Both the position numbers and the translations under genes were made by a program. The notes under the pieces were generated by a model, which searched no databases, was not told the origin of the DNA, and was given only the letters and a program-made list of their open reading frames with translations. Below, one piece after another: positions 12,589-20,846 of a stretch of 40,651 nucleotides of DNA. The stretch lies in the IMG/VR virus record IMGVR_UViG_3300028840_004707, positions 1 to 40,651 of that record. One strand, given 5' to 3'. This DNA comes from a virus. Positions within the stretch are counted from its first letter, which is position 1. Each line of letters begins with the position of its first letter.

Positions 12589-14142
12589 GTGGCGAAGTGG
12601 AGCCGGCTACATGAGCAGAAACGGCAGCGGATCCTGGAGCTGCTGGACCGCGAGGCCCGGCCGTTCGAGGACTTGTCCGACGAGGCGCGCGACGCCCGCC
12701 GGGCCCTGCCCTTCTTCGAGTGGTGCCGGACGTACCTGCCCCACTACTTCGGGGCGCCCTTCACGCCGGCGCACGAGCGCATGGTGGAGGCGGTGGGCGA
12801 GCCCGGCATGCCCACGTTTGTCTGCGCGTTCCGTGGCTTCGGCAAGAGTGTAATCCTGGCCCTCGCCCGGCCGCTCTGGCGCACGCTGCAACGCAGCGTC
12901 CCCTACTGGCTGTACGGCGCGGCCGTCAGGGATCTGGCCGCCCAGAACATGGACTACGTGCGGATCGAGCTCGAGCACAACCCGCGGATCCGTTGCGACT
13001 ATGGCGAGGCCCTTCGTTGCGACGGCGACGAGGGCGATTGGCTTGTGGAGCTGGGCGCCCGACAGCGCGGCGACGACGGCCGGTGGGCCCTCCAGCACTG
13101 CAAGTTTGAGGCGTTCGGCATCGGCATGAGCCCGCGCGGACGGCGCTCGGGTCCGCACCGGCCGCTGGAGTTTGTGGGCGACGACCTAGAGCACGCCGAG
13201 CTGGCCCGCAACCCGCGGCGCGAGCAGCAATTGTGGGACTGGCTCATGGATGGGGTCTATCCGGCCCTGGAGCCAAAAATCTTCAGATTCACGGTCCTGG
13301 GCACCATGTTCGGGCCGGATTGCATGCTGGAGCGCGCGCGGCGCACGGCCGAGAAGACCGACGACACGGGCCGGCCGCTGGCGCGCTACTTCCGCCGGTC
13401 GGCCCTGGATGAATCGGGCGCCAGCGTCTGGCCCGAGCGCTTCCCCGACGAGGAGCTGAGCCGCACTCGTGCGGTGCAGGGCCTGCGCAACTGGAATCGC
13501 AACTTCGCCCTCACCGCCGACGATCCCAGCAAGCCGTTCCAGCCGGACTGGTTCGGCCGCCGTTATAAGAAGCGCGAGCTGGATCCCGACCAGCTCGACC
13601 GCGTGGCCTTCCTCGACCCGGCCATCAGCGAGGCGCCGACCGGCTGCCCGCGCGCGCTCGTGGTGATTGGCTGCGACCGCAAGACGGGCGAGCGCTACGT
13701 GCTGGACGCCTGGATCAGCCGGGGCTCGCCGTCGGAGATGGTCGACCGGCTGTTCCGCTGCCAGACGCAGCATCGGCCGCGCGCCATCGGCATCGAGGGC
13801 AACGGCGGCTACGCCCTGATCCGGCCGCTGCTGGAGATCGAGGAGGAGCGACGGCGGCTGCGCATCCCTGCCCGCTACGTGCACCATTCGCGGCCCAAAG
13901 ACCTGCGGATCGAGAGCCTCTGCCCCGAGATGGAGACGGGCCGCTGGCTCTGGCCCGAGCACCCGCACGAGGGCATGAAGACACTGATCGATCAGTTCCT
14001 GAGCTACCCGGACGGGTTTGCGGACGGTCCCGACGCGACGGCCGGCTGCACGGAGATGCTGCCCGGCGCCTACCGCCCGGCCTCGACCGACGTGGGCTAC
14101 AAGTCGCTGCGCAAGCGGCGTGACCTGAGCGGGGTCCTCTGA
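12589..14142 (+). CDS. terminase large subunit (Mu gp28-like)
   Basis: A 517-residue packaging motor. The N-terminal ATPase domain has a Walker A-like AFRGFGKS (80-87) and a Walker B-like EFVGDDLEH (194-202). The C-terminal RuvC/RNase H-type nuclease has D343 in AFLDPA and a late DGPDATAGC that supplies further acidic residues. It pumps DNA into the prohead and cuts it when the head is full. GTG 12589 begins 6 bp after the previous stop. It overlaps the portal start by one base (TGATGG). Order and length agree with Mu-like phages. Confidence 0.9.
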   Translation: MAKWSRLHEQKRQRILELLDREARPFEDLSDEARDARRALPFFEWCRTYLPHYFGAPFTPAHERMVEAVGEPGMPTFVCAFRGFGKSVILALARPLWRTLQRSVPYWLYGAAVRDLAAQNMDYVRIELEHNPRIRCDYGEALRCDGDEGDWLVELGARQRGDDGRWALQHCKFEAFGIGMSPRGRRSGPHRPLEFVGDDLEHAELARNPRREQQLWDWLMDGVYPALEPKIFRFTVLGTMFGPDCMLERARRTAEKTDDTGRPLARYFRRSALDESGASVWPERFPDEELSRTRAVQGLRNWNRNFALTADDPSKPFQPDWFGRRYKKRELDPDQLDRVAFLDPAISEAPTGCPRALVVIGCDRKTGERYVLDAWISRGSPSEMVDRLFRCQTQHRPRAIGIEGNGGYALIRPLLEIEEERRRLRIPARYVHHSRPKDLRIESLCPEMETGRWLWPEHPHEGMKTLIDQFLSYPDGFADGPDATAGCTEMLPGAYRPASTDVGYKSLRKRRDLSGVL

Positions 14143-15546
14143 TGGCCACCGACCAACAGATCAGCAAGTGGGCCGACATGCTTGCCACGGGCCGGCTGCG
14201 TCCCGAGACGAAACCGCAGGCCGAGGCCACCGAGAACTGGGGCGGCCGGCGCGTGCAGCGGGAGAGCGATCTGGACGCCCTGACGCCCACGTCGATCAAA
14301 ACGCTGCTGCTGGACGCCGAGAACGGCGACATCGAGGCCCAGTGCGAGCTGTTCGAGCTGATGGAGGAGCGGGACGGCGAGCTGGCGGCCCACCTGCGCA
14401 CGCGCAAGGCGGGCGTGACGCGCTGCGACTGGAGCATCGTGGTCGACCCCAAGACGCCGGACCGCGACGTGGCGGCCGCCGAGCAAAGCGTGGCGCTCTG
14501 CGAGGAGGTTGTGGCGGGGATGCCCGGCATCCAGGACGCCATCTTCGACGCGCTCGACGCCACGGGCAAGGGCTTCAGCGTGCTCGAAATCATGTGGCAG
14601 ATGAGCCGCGCGGAGTGGCGGCCCGTCGATCTGCGCTACCGGCCCCAGCGGTGGTTCGCCCTGGCCGACGACGGGCGGACGTTGCTGATCCGGGGCGACG
14701 TCGGCGCCGACCCCGCCGCGATGAACCCCTACAACTTCATCGTGCATCGCTCCCGCGCCCAGAGCGGATTCGAATGGCGCACCAGCCTGATGCGCAGCTG
14801 CGTGCGGGCCTTCATCGTCCGGCACTACTCCTGGAAGGATTGGATGGCGCTGGCGGAGGTCTACGGCATGCCTCCGCGCATCGGGATCCTGCGCGAGGGC
14901 GTGGCCTGGGACAGCGCCGAAGCGCGCGGGCTCTGGGCGGCCGTCCAGGCCCTCGGCCAGGACTACGCCGCCGTGATCCAGGGCGGCAACGAGATCAACT
15001 TTCCGAGCGCGCAGCACGGCGAGGGGGCCATCTACCAGGCCATTCTGGAGAAGGCCGGGCGCGAGCTGACCATTGCCATTCTGGGCCAGACCCTGACCAG
15101 CGGCGGTGAGGGCGGCGGCTCCTATGCCCTGGGCGAGGTCCACAACCAGGTGCGCTGGGATCTGATCGAGTCCGACGCGAAGGGCCTGGAGCACACGATG
15201 ACGGAGCAGTTCCTGCGGCCCATCGTGCGCCTGAACCGGGGGCCGAACGCGCCGGTGCCGCTGTGGAACATCATCGTTGAGAAGCCCGAGAACCTCCAGG
15301 AGCTGGCGGCGACGATCAAGACGGCCGTCGAGACGGGCATCCACGTGAGCCAGCGGTGGGCGCAGGAGCGCCTGGGCATCCCCGAGCCGGAGCCCGACGA
15401 GGAGCTGATCGTGCCGCCCGCCATGGCGGCCCTTGCAACGCCCGTGCAGGCGGCGAACAACGCCGTTGCAGGCCCCCTGCTCAACGCCGGAATCGACACC
15501 GGATCGGTCCTGAATCAGGGGGTTCGTCTCAGGCTTGAGTCAGGAG
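14142..15546 (+). CDS. portal protein (Mu gp29-like, DUF935); true C-terminus uncertain
   Basis: The first ~465 residues read as a DUF935 portal: VQRESDLDALTPTSIKTLLLDAENGDIEAQCELFELMEERDGELAAHLRTRK, GFSVLEIMW, RPQRWFALADDG, NFIVHRSRA and LGQTLTSGG..GSYALG are family-typical segments. The portal forms the ring through which DNA enters the head. The frame stays open to 16235, but beyond about 15540 it is an arginine/glycine/proline-rich shadow of the next gene. No stop ends the protein where it should. Compared with Mu gp29 (512 residues) the recognisable part is short by about 50 residues. The end given here is a biological boundary, not a stop codon. Confidence 0.85.
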
Positions 15547-16938
15547 TCCACGGCGCGCGTTGCGGATCAACTGCTCCGCACTTTCCGCTCCGGCGAGACG
15601 GCGAACGAGTTTCTGGGGCGGCTGGAGGCGCTGGACCTGGCCGTGCCCGGTGGACAGACCCCGGAGGAGGGGCAGATCAGCGCGGCCCATGCGCGGCTCG
15701 TCGAGCGGCAGAACCGTTACAGCGCGTACGCCGCGGACCGTTGGATCAAGGGCCAGCGGACGCTCGCGCAGAGGCCCTACGGCCAGTACCACACGGCCGG
15801 CGACGAACGCGTCCGGCCCCACCACGCCGCCCTGGACGGCATCGTCAAGCTGCTGACCGATCCGTGGTGGAACAAGTACGCCCCGCCGCGGAAGTTCGGC
15901 TGCCGGTGCACGTTCACCACGCTCGGGCCGGACGAGCTGGAGATGGAGGGCCTGGCCGTGGCGGACGATGCCGAGGAGGCCGCCCGCTACCAGGCCGCCC
16001 TGTTGCTGCAGGACCAGGTCTACGGCGAAGCGGAGTTCAAGGAGGCCGTCCGCCGGCTCAAGCCCGAGATGGCCCGCCGCGAGAACCTGGAGCCGCTCAA
16101 GGCACCGGCGAATCCCGACTGGACTTTCGACCGAAACGACGCCTTCGGGCTCGAGTCCGAGGGCTGGGCCCCGCGCACGGATGCGGGTCATCGCGATGCC
16201 AAGATGCTGAATCGCCTCCCTCGCGTCGGCCTTGATCTGCGCGGTTCGGCGCTTCAAACGCCCGACTTGACAAGCCCCCGTGAACCCCAAGAGGGCCTCC
16301 CGAAACTTCTCAGCGATCTGAATGGCGAACAGATCAGCGAAGTCCATGCGGTCATTGCGGGGTTGCCGGGCTCCAAGTCGAGCGCGGCTGGCGCGAAGAA
16401 CCGACAAGGACTGGAGAAGGCGCTCACCAGCAAGGGTTGGGACGCCGAGCAAGCACATGCTTTGCTGGGCGCCATCGACCGCTGGACGGCCGGGTCCTAT
16501 GACGCGATCCGGCGCGGTACGAGTCAACGCGCGGTCGATATCCAAAACCGGCTACAAGACTTGGCCGTGCGCGGCAAGGATGGCACCGAACTGCATCGGG
16601 GTCTCAACTTCCAGTCGCCCCGAGAGCGGAAGGCTTTTCTAGATGCGTTTGGAAAGGGGGCGAAGGGGGAGATCCCGTTCCTCCAAAGCTTCAGCGAAGA
16701 TGGGCGGGTGGCGGAAGGCTTCGCGGTCAGCGGTTCTGCCGGAGAGTATGGGGTCGTTCTAAAGTTGAAGTCGACCGGCAAGCCGATCCCCGGCCTTGAC
16801 CTACAGAAGCTCAGCACGCTCCCGAGTGAGAAGGAAATCGTGACCCCCGCAGGCTTGCGCTACCAAGCGACCGGACAGCGCAAGCGGAAGATCAGCGGGC
16901 AGGACGTCATCGAGATCACTTTGGAGTTGCTGCCATGA
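15535..16938 (+). CDS. MuF-type minor head protein fused to an ADP-ribosyltransferase toxin domain
   Basis: A 467-residue protein. Residues 1-135 match the C-terminal half of MuF/SPP1 gp7 head proteins: RPYGQYHTAGDERVRPHHAALDGIVKLLTDPWWNKYAPPRKFGCRC. The C-terminal part (about 350-467) has the R-S-E pattern of ART toxins: R355 in ELHRGL, SFS (385-387) and E432-x-E434. MuF-ART fusions are known as phage-encoded polymorphic toxins carried in the virion. The stretch from about 16200 looks less GC-rich with different codon use, fitting a swapped toxin cassette. Oddly, the first ~60 residues of MuF are absent and the only available start is TTG 15535 with a poor ribosome site. Confidence 0.8.
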   Translation: MSQESTARVADQLLRTFRSGETANEFLGRLEALDLAVPGGQTPEEGQISAAHARLVERQNRYSAYAADRWIKGQRTLAQRPYGQYHTAGDERVRPHHAALDGIVKLLTDPWWNKYAPPRKFGCRCTFTTLGPDELEMEGLAVADDAEEAARYQAALLLQDQVYGEAEFKEAVRRLKPEMARRENLEPLKAPANPDWTFDRNDAFGLESEGWAPRTDAGHRDAKMLNRLPRVGLDLRGSALQTPDLTSPREPQEGLPKLLSDLNGEQISEVHAVIAGLPGSKSSAAGAKNRQGLEKALTSKGWDAEQAHALLGAIDRWTAGSYDAIRRGTSQRAVDIQNRLQDLAVRGKDGTELHRGLNFQSPRERKAFLDAFGKGAKGEIPFLQSFSEDGRVAEGFAVSGSAGEYGVVLKLKSTGKPIPGLDLQKLSTLPSEKEIVTPAGLRYQATGQRKRKISGQDVIEITLELLP

Positions 16939-17093
16939 GAGCGGAGACCGGACAGTCGACAGAACTCACCGATGAAGAGCGACTCCGATCAGAAAATGCC
17001 TGGATGCTGGTGGTCGACCAGCCGCTCAGCGTCAAAGGCGCCGCGCGAGGGCGGGTGCCCCTCGAAGACACGGAGGAATCAACCGATGCCTGA
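16935..17093 (+). CDS. small ORF after the toxin domain, candidate immunity protein
   Basis: A 52-residue ORF (MRAETGQSTELTDEERLRSENAWMLVV... start) whose ATG overlaps the toxin stop (ATGA) and is preceded by TTTGGAG at good spacing. It ends 8 bp inside the start of the protease gene. AGA, CGA, TCA and GAA codons in its first half resemble the toxin cassette more than the surrounding late genes. MuF toxins often have an immunity gene directly downstream, so this is the natural candidate. No homology is recognised and it is short for an ART antidote. Confidence 0.45.
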   Translation: MRAETGQSTELTDEERLRSENAWMLVVDQPLSVKGAARGRVPLEDTEESTDA

Positions 17094-18240
17094 ACTGCTG
17101 CTGAACGCCGAGATCCCGGCGGACGTGCCGGACTGGATCATGATCGCCCGCACGGGCACCTGGCGCGGGCATCCGCGCGGTCCGGAGATCATCACGCCGG
17201 AGCGGCTGCGCTCAGCCCTGGACTACTTCGTCCGCCACTTCGCGGCCAACAGCACGGACCTGGTGATCGACTACCACCACGCGACCGTGGCCGTGCCCAT
17301 GCTGGCACAGCGGGCGCCGGCGGCCGGCTGGATCCAGGAGATGGAGCTGCGCGCCGGCGGCGAGGAGCTGTGGGCGCGGGTGCTCTGGACCACCGAGGCC
17401 CGCAACAGCATCGGCGAGCGGGAGTACCGCTACGTGAGTCCGGCGTTCGGCTTCGACCGGCCGGATCGGCTGACCGGCGAGCCGGTGCCGATGCGGATCG
17501 ACCACGTGGCCCTGACCAACACGCCATTCATGACGGAACTGATGGCGTTGAACGCGACGAGCGGCCCTACGGATGGGGCCGCCGACGACGTCTCAAGCGG
17601 AGGAGGCAAGAGCATGCAACTGCTCAGTCTCATCGCAGCGGCTCTCGCACTCGAGCCCGAGCAGGTCGCCTCCAGGCTCGGGCTGGGCGAGGCGCAGGAT
17701 GACAAGGCGGTGGCCGAGGCCATCATGGCCCAATTCGCCGCGCCGGTGGAGGAGGAAGAGGAGGCGCAAGAGACCGTGCCGGAGTCCGTGGCGAACGCCC
17801 TGGGCGTGCAGCCGGACGCCGACGAGACGGCCGTGATGGCGGCGCTGTTCAAGCTGCGGGCGGGCGCCGGTCTGGCGGCCGTGCGCGCCAAGCTCGGCCT
17901 GGCGGCGGACTCGACCGAGGGCGAGGTGCTCAATGCCATCGGCGGGCTGCAGGACGTGCACCGCATGAGCGAGGCGGAAGAGCTGGTGGAGACCGCGGTG
18001 ACCGCCGGCAAGATCCCGCCGGCCCAGCGCGACTTCTGGCTCAACGCGGCGGAGCAAAACCTGGACGCCGCCCGCGCGGCCATCGCGGAGCTGCAGCCGG
18101 TGCTCAACGCGGCCACGGACTTCAGCGGCCGCAGCACGGCCAAAGAGCCTCGCCTGTCCGATACGGATCGGCACGTGGCGGAGGTGCTCGGCATCGACGA
18201 AGGAGGGTTCGCGAGCTTCCTCGCCAAAGAGCGCCGCTGA
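17086..18240 (+). CDS. I: Mu I-like head maturation protease with scaffold region
   Basis: A 384-residue protein. Residues 1-155 correspond to the Mu-like prophage I protease family: GTWRGHPRGPEIITPERLRSALDYF, STDLVIDYHHATV, EMELRAGGEELWARVLWTTEARNSIGEREYRYVSPAFGFD and DHVALTNTPF. The His in DYHHA and a Ser of the YVSPAF region are the probable active-site residues. The rest is a charged helical scaffold (about 177-384). It cleaves scaffold during head assembly. ATG 17086 follows CGGAGGAAT. The long open frame from 16972 is not used. Confidence 0.85.
   Translation: MPELLLNAEIPADVPDWIMIARTGTWRGHPRGPEIITPERLRSALDYFVRHFAANSTDLVIDYHHATVAVPMLAQRAPAAGWIQEMELRAGGEELWARVLWTTEARNSIGEREYRYVSPAFGFDRPDRLTGEPVPMRIDHVALTNTPFMTELMALNATSGPTDGAADDVSSGGGKSMQLLSLIAAALALEPEQVASRLGLGEAQDDKAVAEAIMAQFAAPVEEEEEAQETVPESVANALGVQPDADETAVMAALFKLRAGAGLAAVRAKLGLAADSTEGEVLNAIGGLQDVHRMSEAEELVETAVTAGKIPPAQRDFWLNAAEQNLDAARAAIAELQPVLNAATDFSGRSTAKEPRLSDTDRHVAEVLGIDEGGFASFLAKERR
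17614..18240 (+). CDS. Z: nested in-frame scaffold protein (Mu Z-like internal start)
   Basis: An internal ATG at 17614, in frame with the protease, follows a strong GGAGGAGG site and begins exactly where the protease domain ends (MQLLSLIAAALALEPEQ...). The 208-residue product would be a helical, acidic scaffold (EEEEEAQE stretch). In Mu the scaffold Z is made in the same way from within gene I. The exact domain boundary and the strong ribosome site make this convincing. Confidence 0.65.
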   Translation: MQLLSLIAAALALEPEQVASRLGLGEAQDDKAVAEAIMAQFAAPVEEEEEAQETVPESVANALGVQPDADETAVMAALFKLRAGAGLAAVRAKLGLAADSTEGEVLNAIGGLQDVHRMSEAEELVETAVTAGKIPPAQRDFWLNAAEQNLDAARAAIAELQPVLNAATDFSGRSTAKEPRLSDTDRHVAEVLGIDEGGFASFLAKERR

Positions 18241-18296
18241 CCCAGGGAGCCCGCCCGTAGCCGGCGACAACAAATCGACACAGAGGAGACGGATTC

Positions 18297-18827
18297 ATGA
18301 CAGCTGTAACTCAATCCCGGAACACGTGGTACCAGCACGAGCGCGATACGCTGCTGATCCCGCTGGCGGCCGACGCCGTGGTCTATCCCGGCTGTCTGGC
18401 GTGCGTCGACGGCGACGGCTATCTCGTCGATGCTGACGACGCAGACGGCTACAAGGGATGCGTTCTCGTCGAGAGCGATCCCGACAACCCCGGAAGGGCC
18501 AGCTACGACAATACGGGCGGCTCGGACGGCGACATCCACGTCCTGTGCCGGACCAAGGGGCGGGTCCGCATGAAGCTGTACGGCCGGACCCCGCAGCAGG
18601 ACATGCTGTACGCCAAAGTCTACGTGGTCGACAACCAGACCGTGGCCGTGCACCGCTGGGATGTGACGCACGACATCCAGGCCGGGTTCATCACGAGACT
18701 GCCGGCGGACACGTTGGCCGCCTACCCACTCGCTGACTTCGACAGCGACGAGGTCGAGATCGAGCTCGGTGGGGAACCCTTCGACTGGGGTGACGAGTTG
18801 ACCACGACCACCACGGCACAGGCGTAA
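18297..18827 (+). CDS. head decoration-like protein with Thr-rich C-terminus
   Basis: A 176-residue beta-rich protein placed between the protease/scaffold and the major capsid gene, where decoration or capsid-cement proteins usually lie. Residues 15-130 alternate strands (LLIPLAADAVVYPGCLACVDGDGYLVDA, CVLVESD, VRMKLYGRTPQQDMLYAKVYVVDNQTVAVHR). The extreme C-terminus is DELTTTTTAQA, a Thr tract shared in spirit with the capsid and tail-tube proteins. ATG 18297 follows AGAGGAGA. Family assignment is from position and composition. Confidence 0.6.
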   Translation: MTAVTQSRNTWYQHERDTLLIPLAADAVVYPGCLACVDGDGYLVDADDADGYKGCVLVESDPDNPGRASYDNTGGSDGDIHVLCRTKGRVRMKLYGRTPQQDMLYAKVYVVDNQTVAVHRWDVTHDIQAGFITRLPADTLAAYPLADFDSDEVEIELGGEPFDWGDELTTTTTAQA

Positions 18828-18840
18828 CAATCGGGGCGAG

Positions 18841-18866
18841 GGCCCCGTCGCTCCGGTGGCGGGGTC
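18841..18866 (+). terminator. stem-loop after the decoration gene
   Basis: An 11-bp stem (18841-18851 with 18856-18866, three G-U pairs) and a TCCG loop. No T-tract follows, so it is more likely a partial attenuator or 3'-end stabiliser than a strong terminator. Confidence 0.5.
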
Positions 18867-18901
18867 ACGCGCCCAATCTCTTGCTGGAGGCTAAATGATC
18901 C

Positions 18902-19810
18902 ATGGAGATCACGCTTCAAGCACTGACCAGCCTCTTCCTGGGGCTGAAGAAGATCTATATGGACGCGCTCTCGGAGACCGCCACTCCGGAGATCGGCCGG
19001 CTGGTCTATCAAGATCGAGCCATAACCACAACCGATGAGTATCCCGCCAGCGGGCTGCTCGGCGACCTCGAGGAACACCTCGATGAACTCCACATGATCA
19101 ACATGTGGGAGATGCTCCAGCGGGCCAAGCCGATTCTCTTCGACGGCGCGATCCCGGTCAAGAGGCTGCACATCCTTAACGATCAGATCGGCGTCTACGA
19201 GAACGCGATCCGCGAGCTCGGCGAGGCGACCAAGACGCATCCCTACCGCAACGTGGCCCGCTGCCTCATGAACGGGTTTACCACGGTGTGGCTGCCGGAC
19301 GGGCAGAACATCTTCAGCAATGACCACGCCTGGCCGGGCGGCCAGGGCTGGGACAACCTGGAGCATCTGCCGCTGACGGCGGGCAACTTCGACATCGCCT
19401 GCCAGCACCTGGAGATGCGCGCCAGGCCCGACGGCCAACCATTGGGGATGGTTCCGCGGCTCCTGCTCGTCGGCCCGCTCAACAGGGCCAACGCGGAGAC
19501 CATCATCGAGATGCAGCTGATCGGCGGTGGCAACACCAACCGGCAGTACAAGCGATGCGAGCTACTTGTCGAGCCACGGATCAACACCCTGAACTGGTTC
19601 GTCATCGACGACGAGCGCCCGCCCATCGTGAACGACCTGCGCGAGGGGCCGGCGACAGACTCGCAGATCAGCAACGATTCCGACCATGTTTTCACGCGGA
19701 ATGAGTACCGCTTCAAGGCGTGGGTGAACTACGTCCTGGCCATCCTGCAGCCCTGGCGGATTCAGGCGAGCGACTGGGAGGAAGGCGATACAACCACAAC
19801 GGCCGCCTGA
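18902..19810 (+). CDS. T: major capsid protein (Mu gpT-like)
   Basis: A 302-residue protein that matches the Mu major head subunit family in length and pattern: N-terminal SLFLGLKKIYMDALSE, then TTTDEYPASGLLGDLEEHLDE, RAKPILFDGAIPVKRLHILNDQIGVYENAIRELGEATKTHPYRNVARCL, FSNDHAWPG, and a C-terminal FKAWVNYVLAILQPWRIQ. It forms the icosahedral head. ATG 18902 lies 11 bp after GGAGG; an out-of-frame ATG at 18895 is ignored. The last residues are EEGDTTTTAA, another Thr-rich tail. The gene is flanked by stem-loops on both sides, as expected for a highly expressed cistron. Confidence 0.9.
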   Translation: MEITLQALTSLFLGLKKIYMDALSETATPEIGRLVYQDRAITTTDEYPASGLLGDLEEHLDELHMINMWEMLQRAKPILFDGAIPVKRLHILNDQIGVYENAIRELGEATKTHPYRNVARCLMNGFTTVWLPDGQNIFSNDHAWPGGQGWDNLEHLPLTAGNFDIACQHLEMRARPDGQPLGMVPRLLLVGPLNRANAETIIEMQLIGGGNTNRQYKRCELLVEPRINTLNWFVIDDERPPIVNDLREGPATDSQISNDSDHVFTRNEYRFKAWVNYVLAILQPWRIQASDWEEGDTTTTAA

Positions 19811-19854
19811 CGGCCGTGACTGATGGGAACGGGCAACAGGTGCTCTCCTGAGCC

Positions 19855-19884
19855 CCGGCCCCGCCGTGCAGGCGGTGGGGCCGG
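19855..19884 (+). terminator. stem-loop after the major capsid gene
   Basis: A 12-bp stem (19855-19866 with 19873-19884, one G-U pair) and 6-base loop, very GC-rich, with no following T-tract. Probably an attenuator or mRNA-stabilising hairpin behind the most abundant head protein. Confidence 0.6.
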
Positions 19885-19921
19885 GCCTTGCCCGCACGAC
19901 ACCTGCGACAAGGAGGCCGGT

Positions 19922-20380
19922 ATGTTCATCACGCCCGATCAACTCATCACCCGCTTCGGCGCGGACAACATCGTCCGCCTGAGCGGCGAGAAGCCGGAGA
20001 CCGAAGAGGAGCGGAAAAAGCTCCTCAAGGACCTGGCCGTCACCGTGGCCGAGGCCTGTGCGGCGACCAACTCCATGATCGCCAAACAGATCGCGGCGCC
20101 GGAAGGCGCTGTGGTGCCCCAGGTGCTGCAGCAGCGCGCCGGGGACATCGCCTTCTACCGTCTGCACGTTCTGCTCGGGGCGCCGCTCAGGGGCGCTGTG
20201 CGGACGCCCTACGAGGCGGCCATCGAGCACATAGCCCGGCTGCGCGACGCCGGCGCACGGCTGGAGGCGCCGCCGGCGCCGGAGCCCAAGCCCGCTCCCA
20301 CGGCCAGGCCGAAGGTGAAGCCGAAGGCCTCCGAGCCCGAGGCGAAGCCCGAGACCGGCACGAAGACCGAGGAGGCGTAG
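19922..20380 (+). CDS. head-completion-type protein (diverged gp36/DUF1320-like)
   Basis: A 152-residue protein. Its start MFITPDQLITRFGADNIVRLSGE and AGDIAFYRLHVLLG echo the 'Y-TP-DLI-RFG' and 'DIA-YRL' segments of Mu gp36/DUF1320 proteins, although the middle differs. The last 40 residues are a Pro/Lys/Glu-rich tail. ATG 19922 follows AAGGAGG. The next gene is a clearer DUF1320 member, so this may be a diverged tandem copy or the analogue of Mu gp35. It would act at the head-tail connector. Confidence 0.55.
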   Translation: MFITPDQLITRFGADNIVRLSGEKPETEEERKKLLKDLAVTVAEACAATNSMIAKQIAAPEGAVVPQVLQQRAGDIAFYRLHVLLGAPLRGAVRTPYEAAIEHIARLRDAGARLEAPPAPEPKPAPTARPKVKPKASEPEAKPETGTKTEEA

Positions 20381-20417
20381 GGCCCCCTCCCAAGCATCCG
20401 CATGAGGAGGGCGCCCC

Positions 20418-20846
20418 ATGGCCCATCCTGGCTATTGCACGCAGGACGATCTGGAGGATCGCTACCGGTCCGAGAACCTGACGGCCCTGGCCGACTACGA
20501 CGGCGACGGCGCAGCGGACTCCGACACCGTCGCCAAGGCCATCGGCGACGCCAGCCACGAGATCGACAGCTACCTCCAGGTCAAGTATGCCGTGCCGATC
20601 ACGCCCGCGCCGGACTGCCTCCGCCGCTGCGCGACCACCATGGCCTGGTACTACCTGCGCCTGGGCCGCGAGAGCGTGACGGAGGACGCACAAAAGGCCT
20701 ACGACCGCTGCATCAAGATGCTGGAGGGCATCGCGGCCGGGGAGATCGGCATCGGCGTCGATCCCCTGCCCGCCGAATCGAGCGGCGCGGCCACCGTCCA
20801 CTCCAGCGCGCAGGACCGCCTGTTCGGGAGGGACAAGCCGCTGTGA
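20418..20846 (+). CDS. DUF1320 (Mu gp36-like) head-tail connector protein
   Basis: A 142-residue protein with the family pattern: YCTQDDLEDRYRSENLTALAD, then DASHEIDSYLQVKYAVPITPAPDCLRRCATTMAWYYL. gp36-like proteins are adaptor or head-completion proteins. ATG 20418 follows GAGGAGGG. This ribosome site could pair with an upstream CCCTCC near 20385-20391, which might damp translation. It overlaps the next gene by 4 bases (GTGA). Confidence 0.75.
   Translation: MAHPGYCTQDDLEDRYRSENLTALADYDGDGAADSDTVAKAIGDASHEIDSYLQVKYAVPITPAPDCLRRCATTMAWYYLRLGRESVTEDAQKAYDRCIKMLEGIAAGEIGIGVDPLPAESSGAATVHSSAQDRLFGRDKPL

Noticed and set aside
14142-16235. A 697-residue continuous frame starting with the portal
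   Set aside because: Beyond about 15540 it turns into Arg/Gly/Pro-rich sequence without structure and runs antiphase to the good MuF frame; it is a shadow of high GC content.
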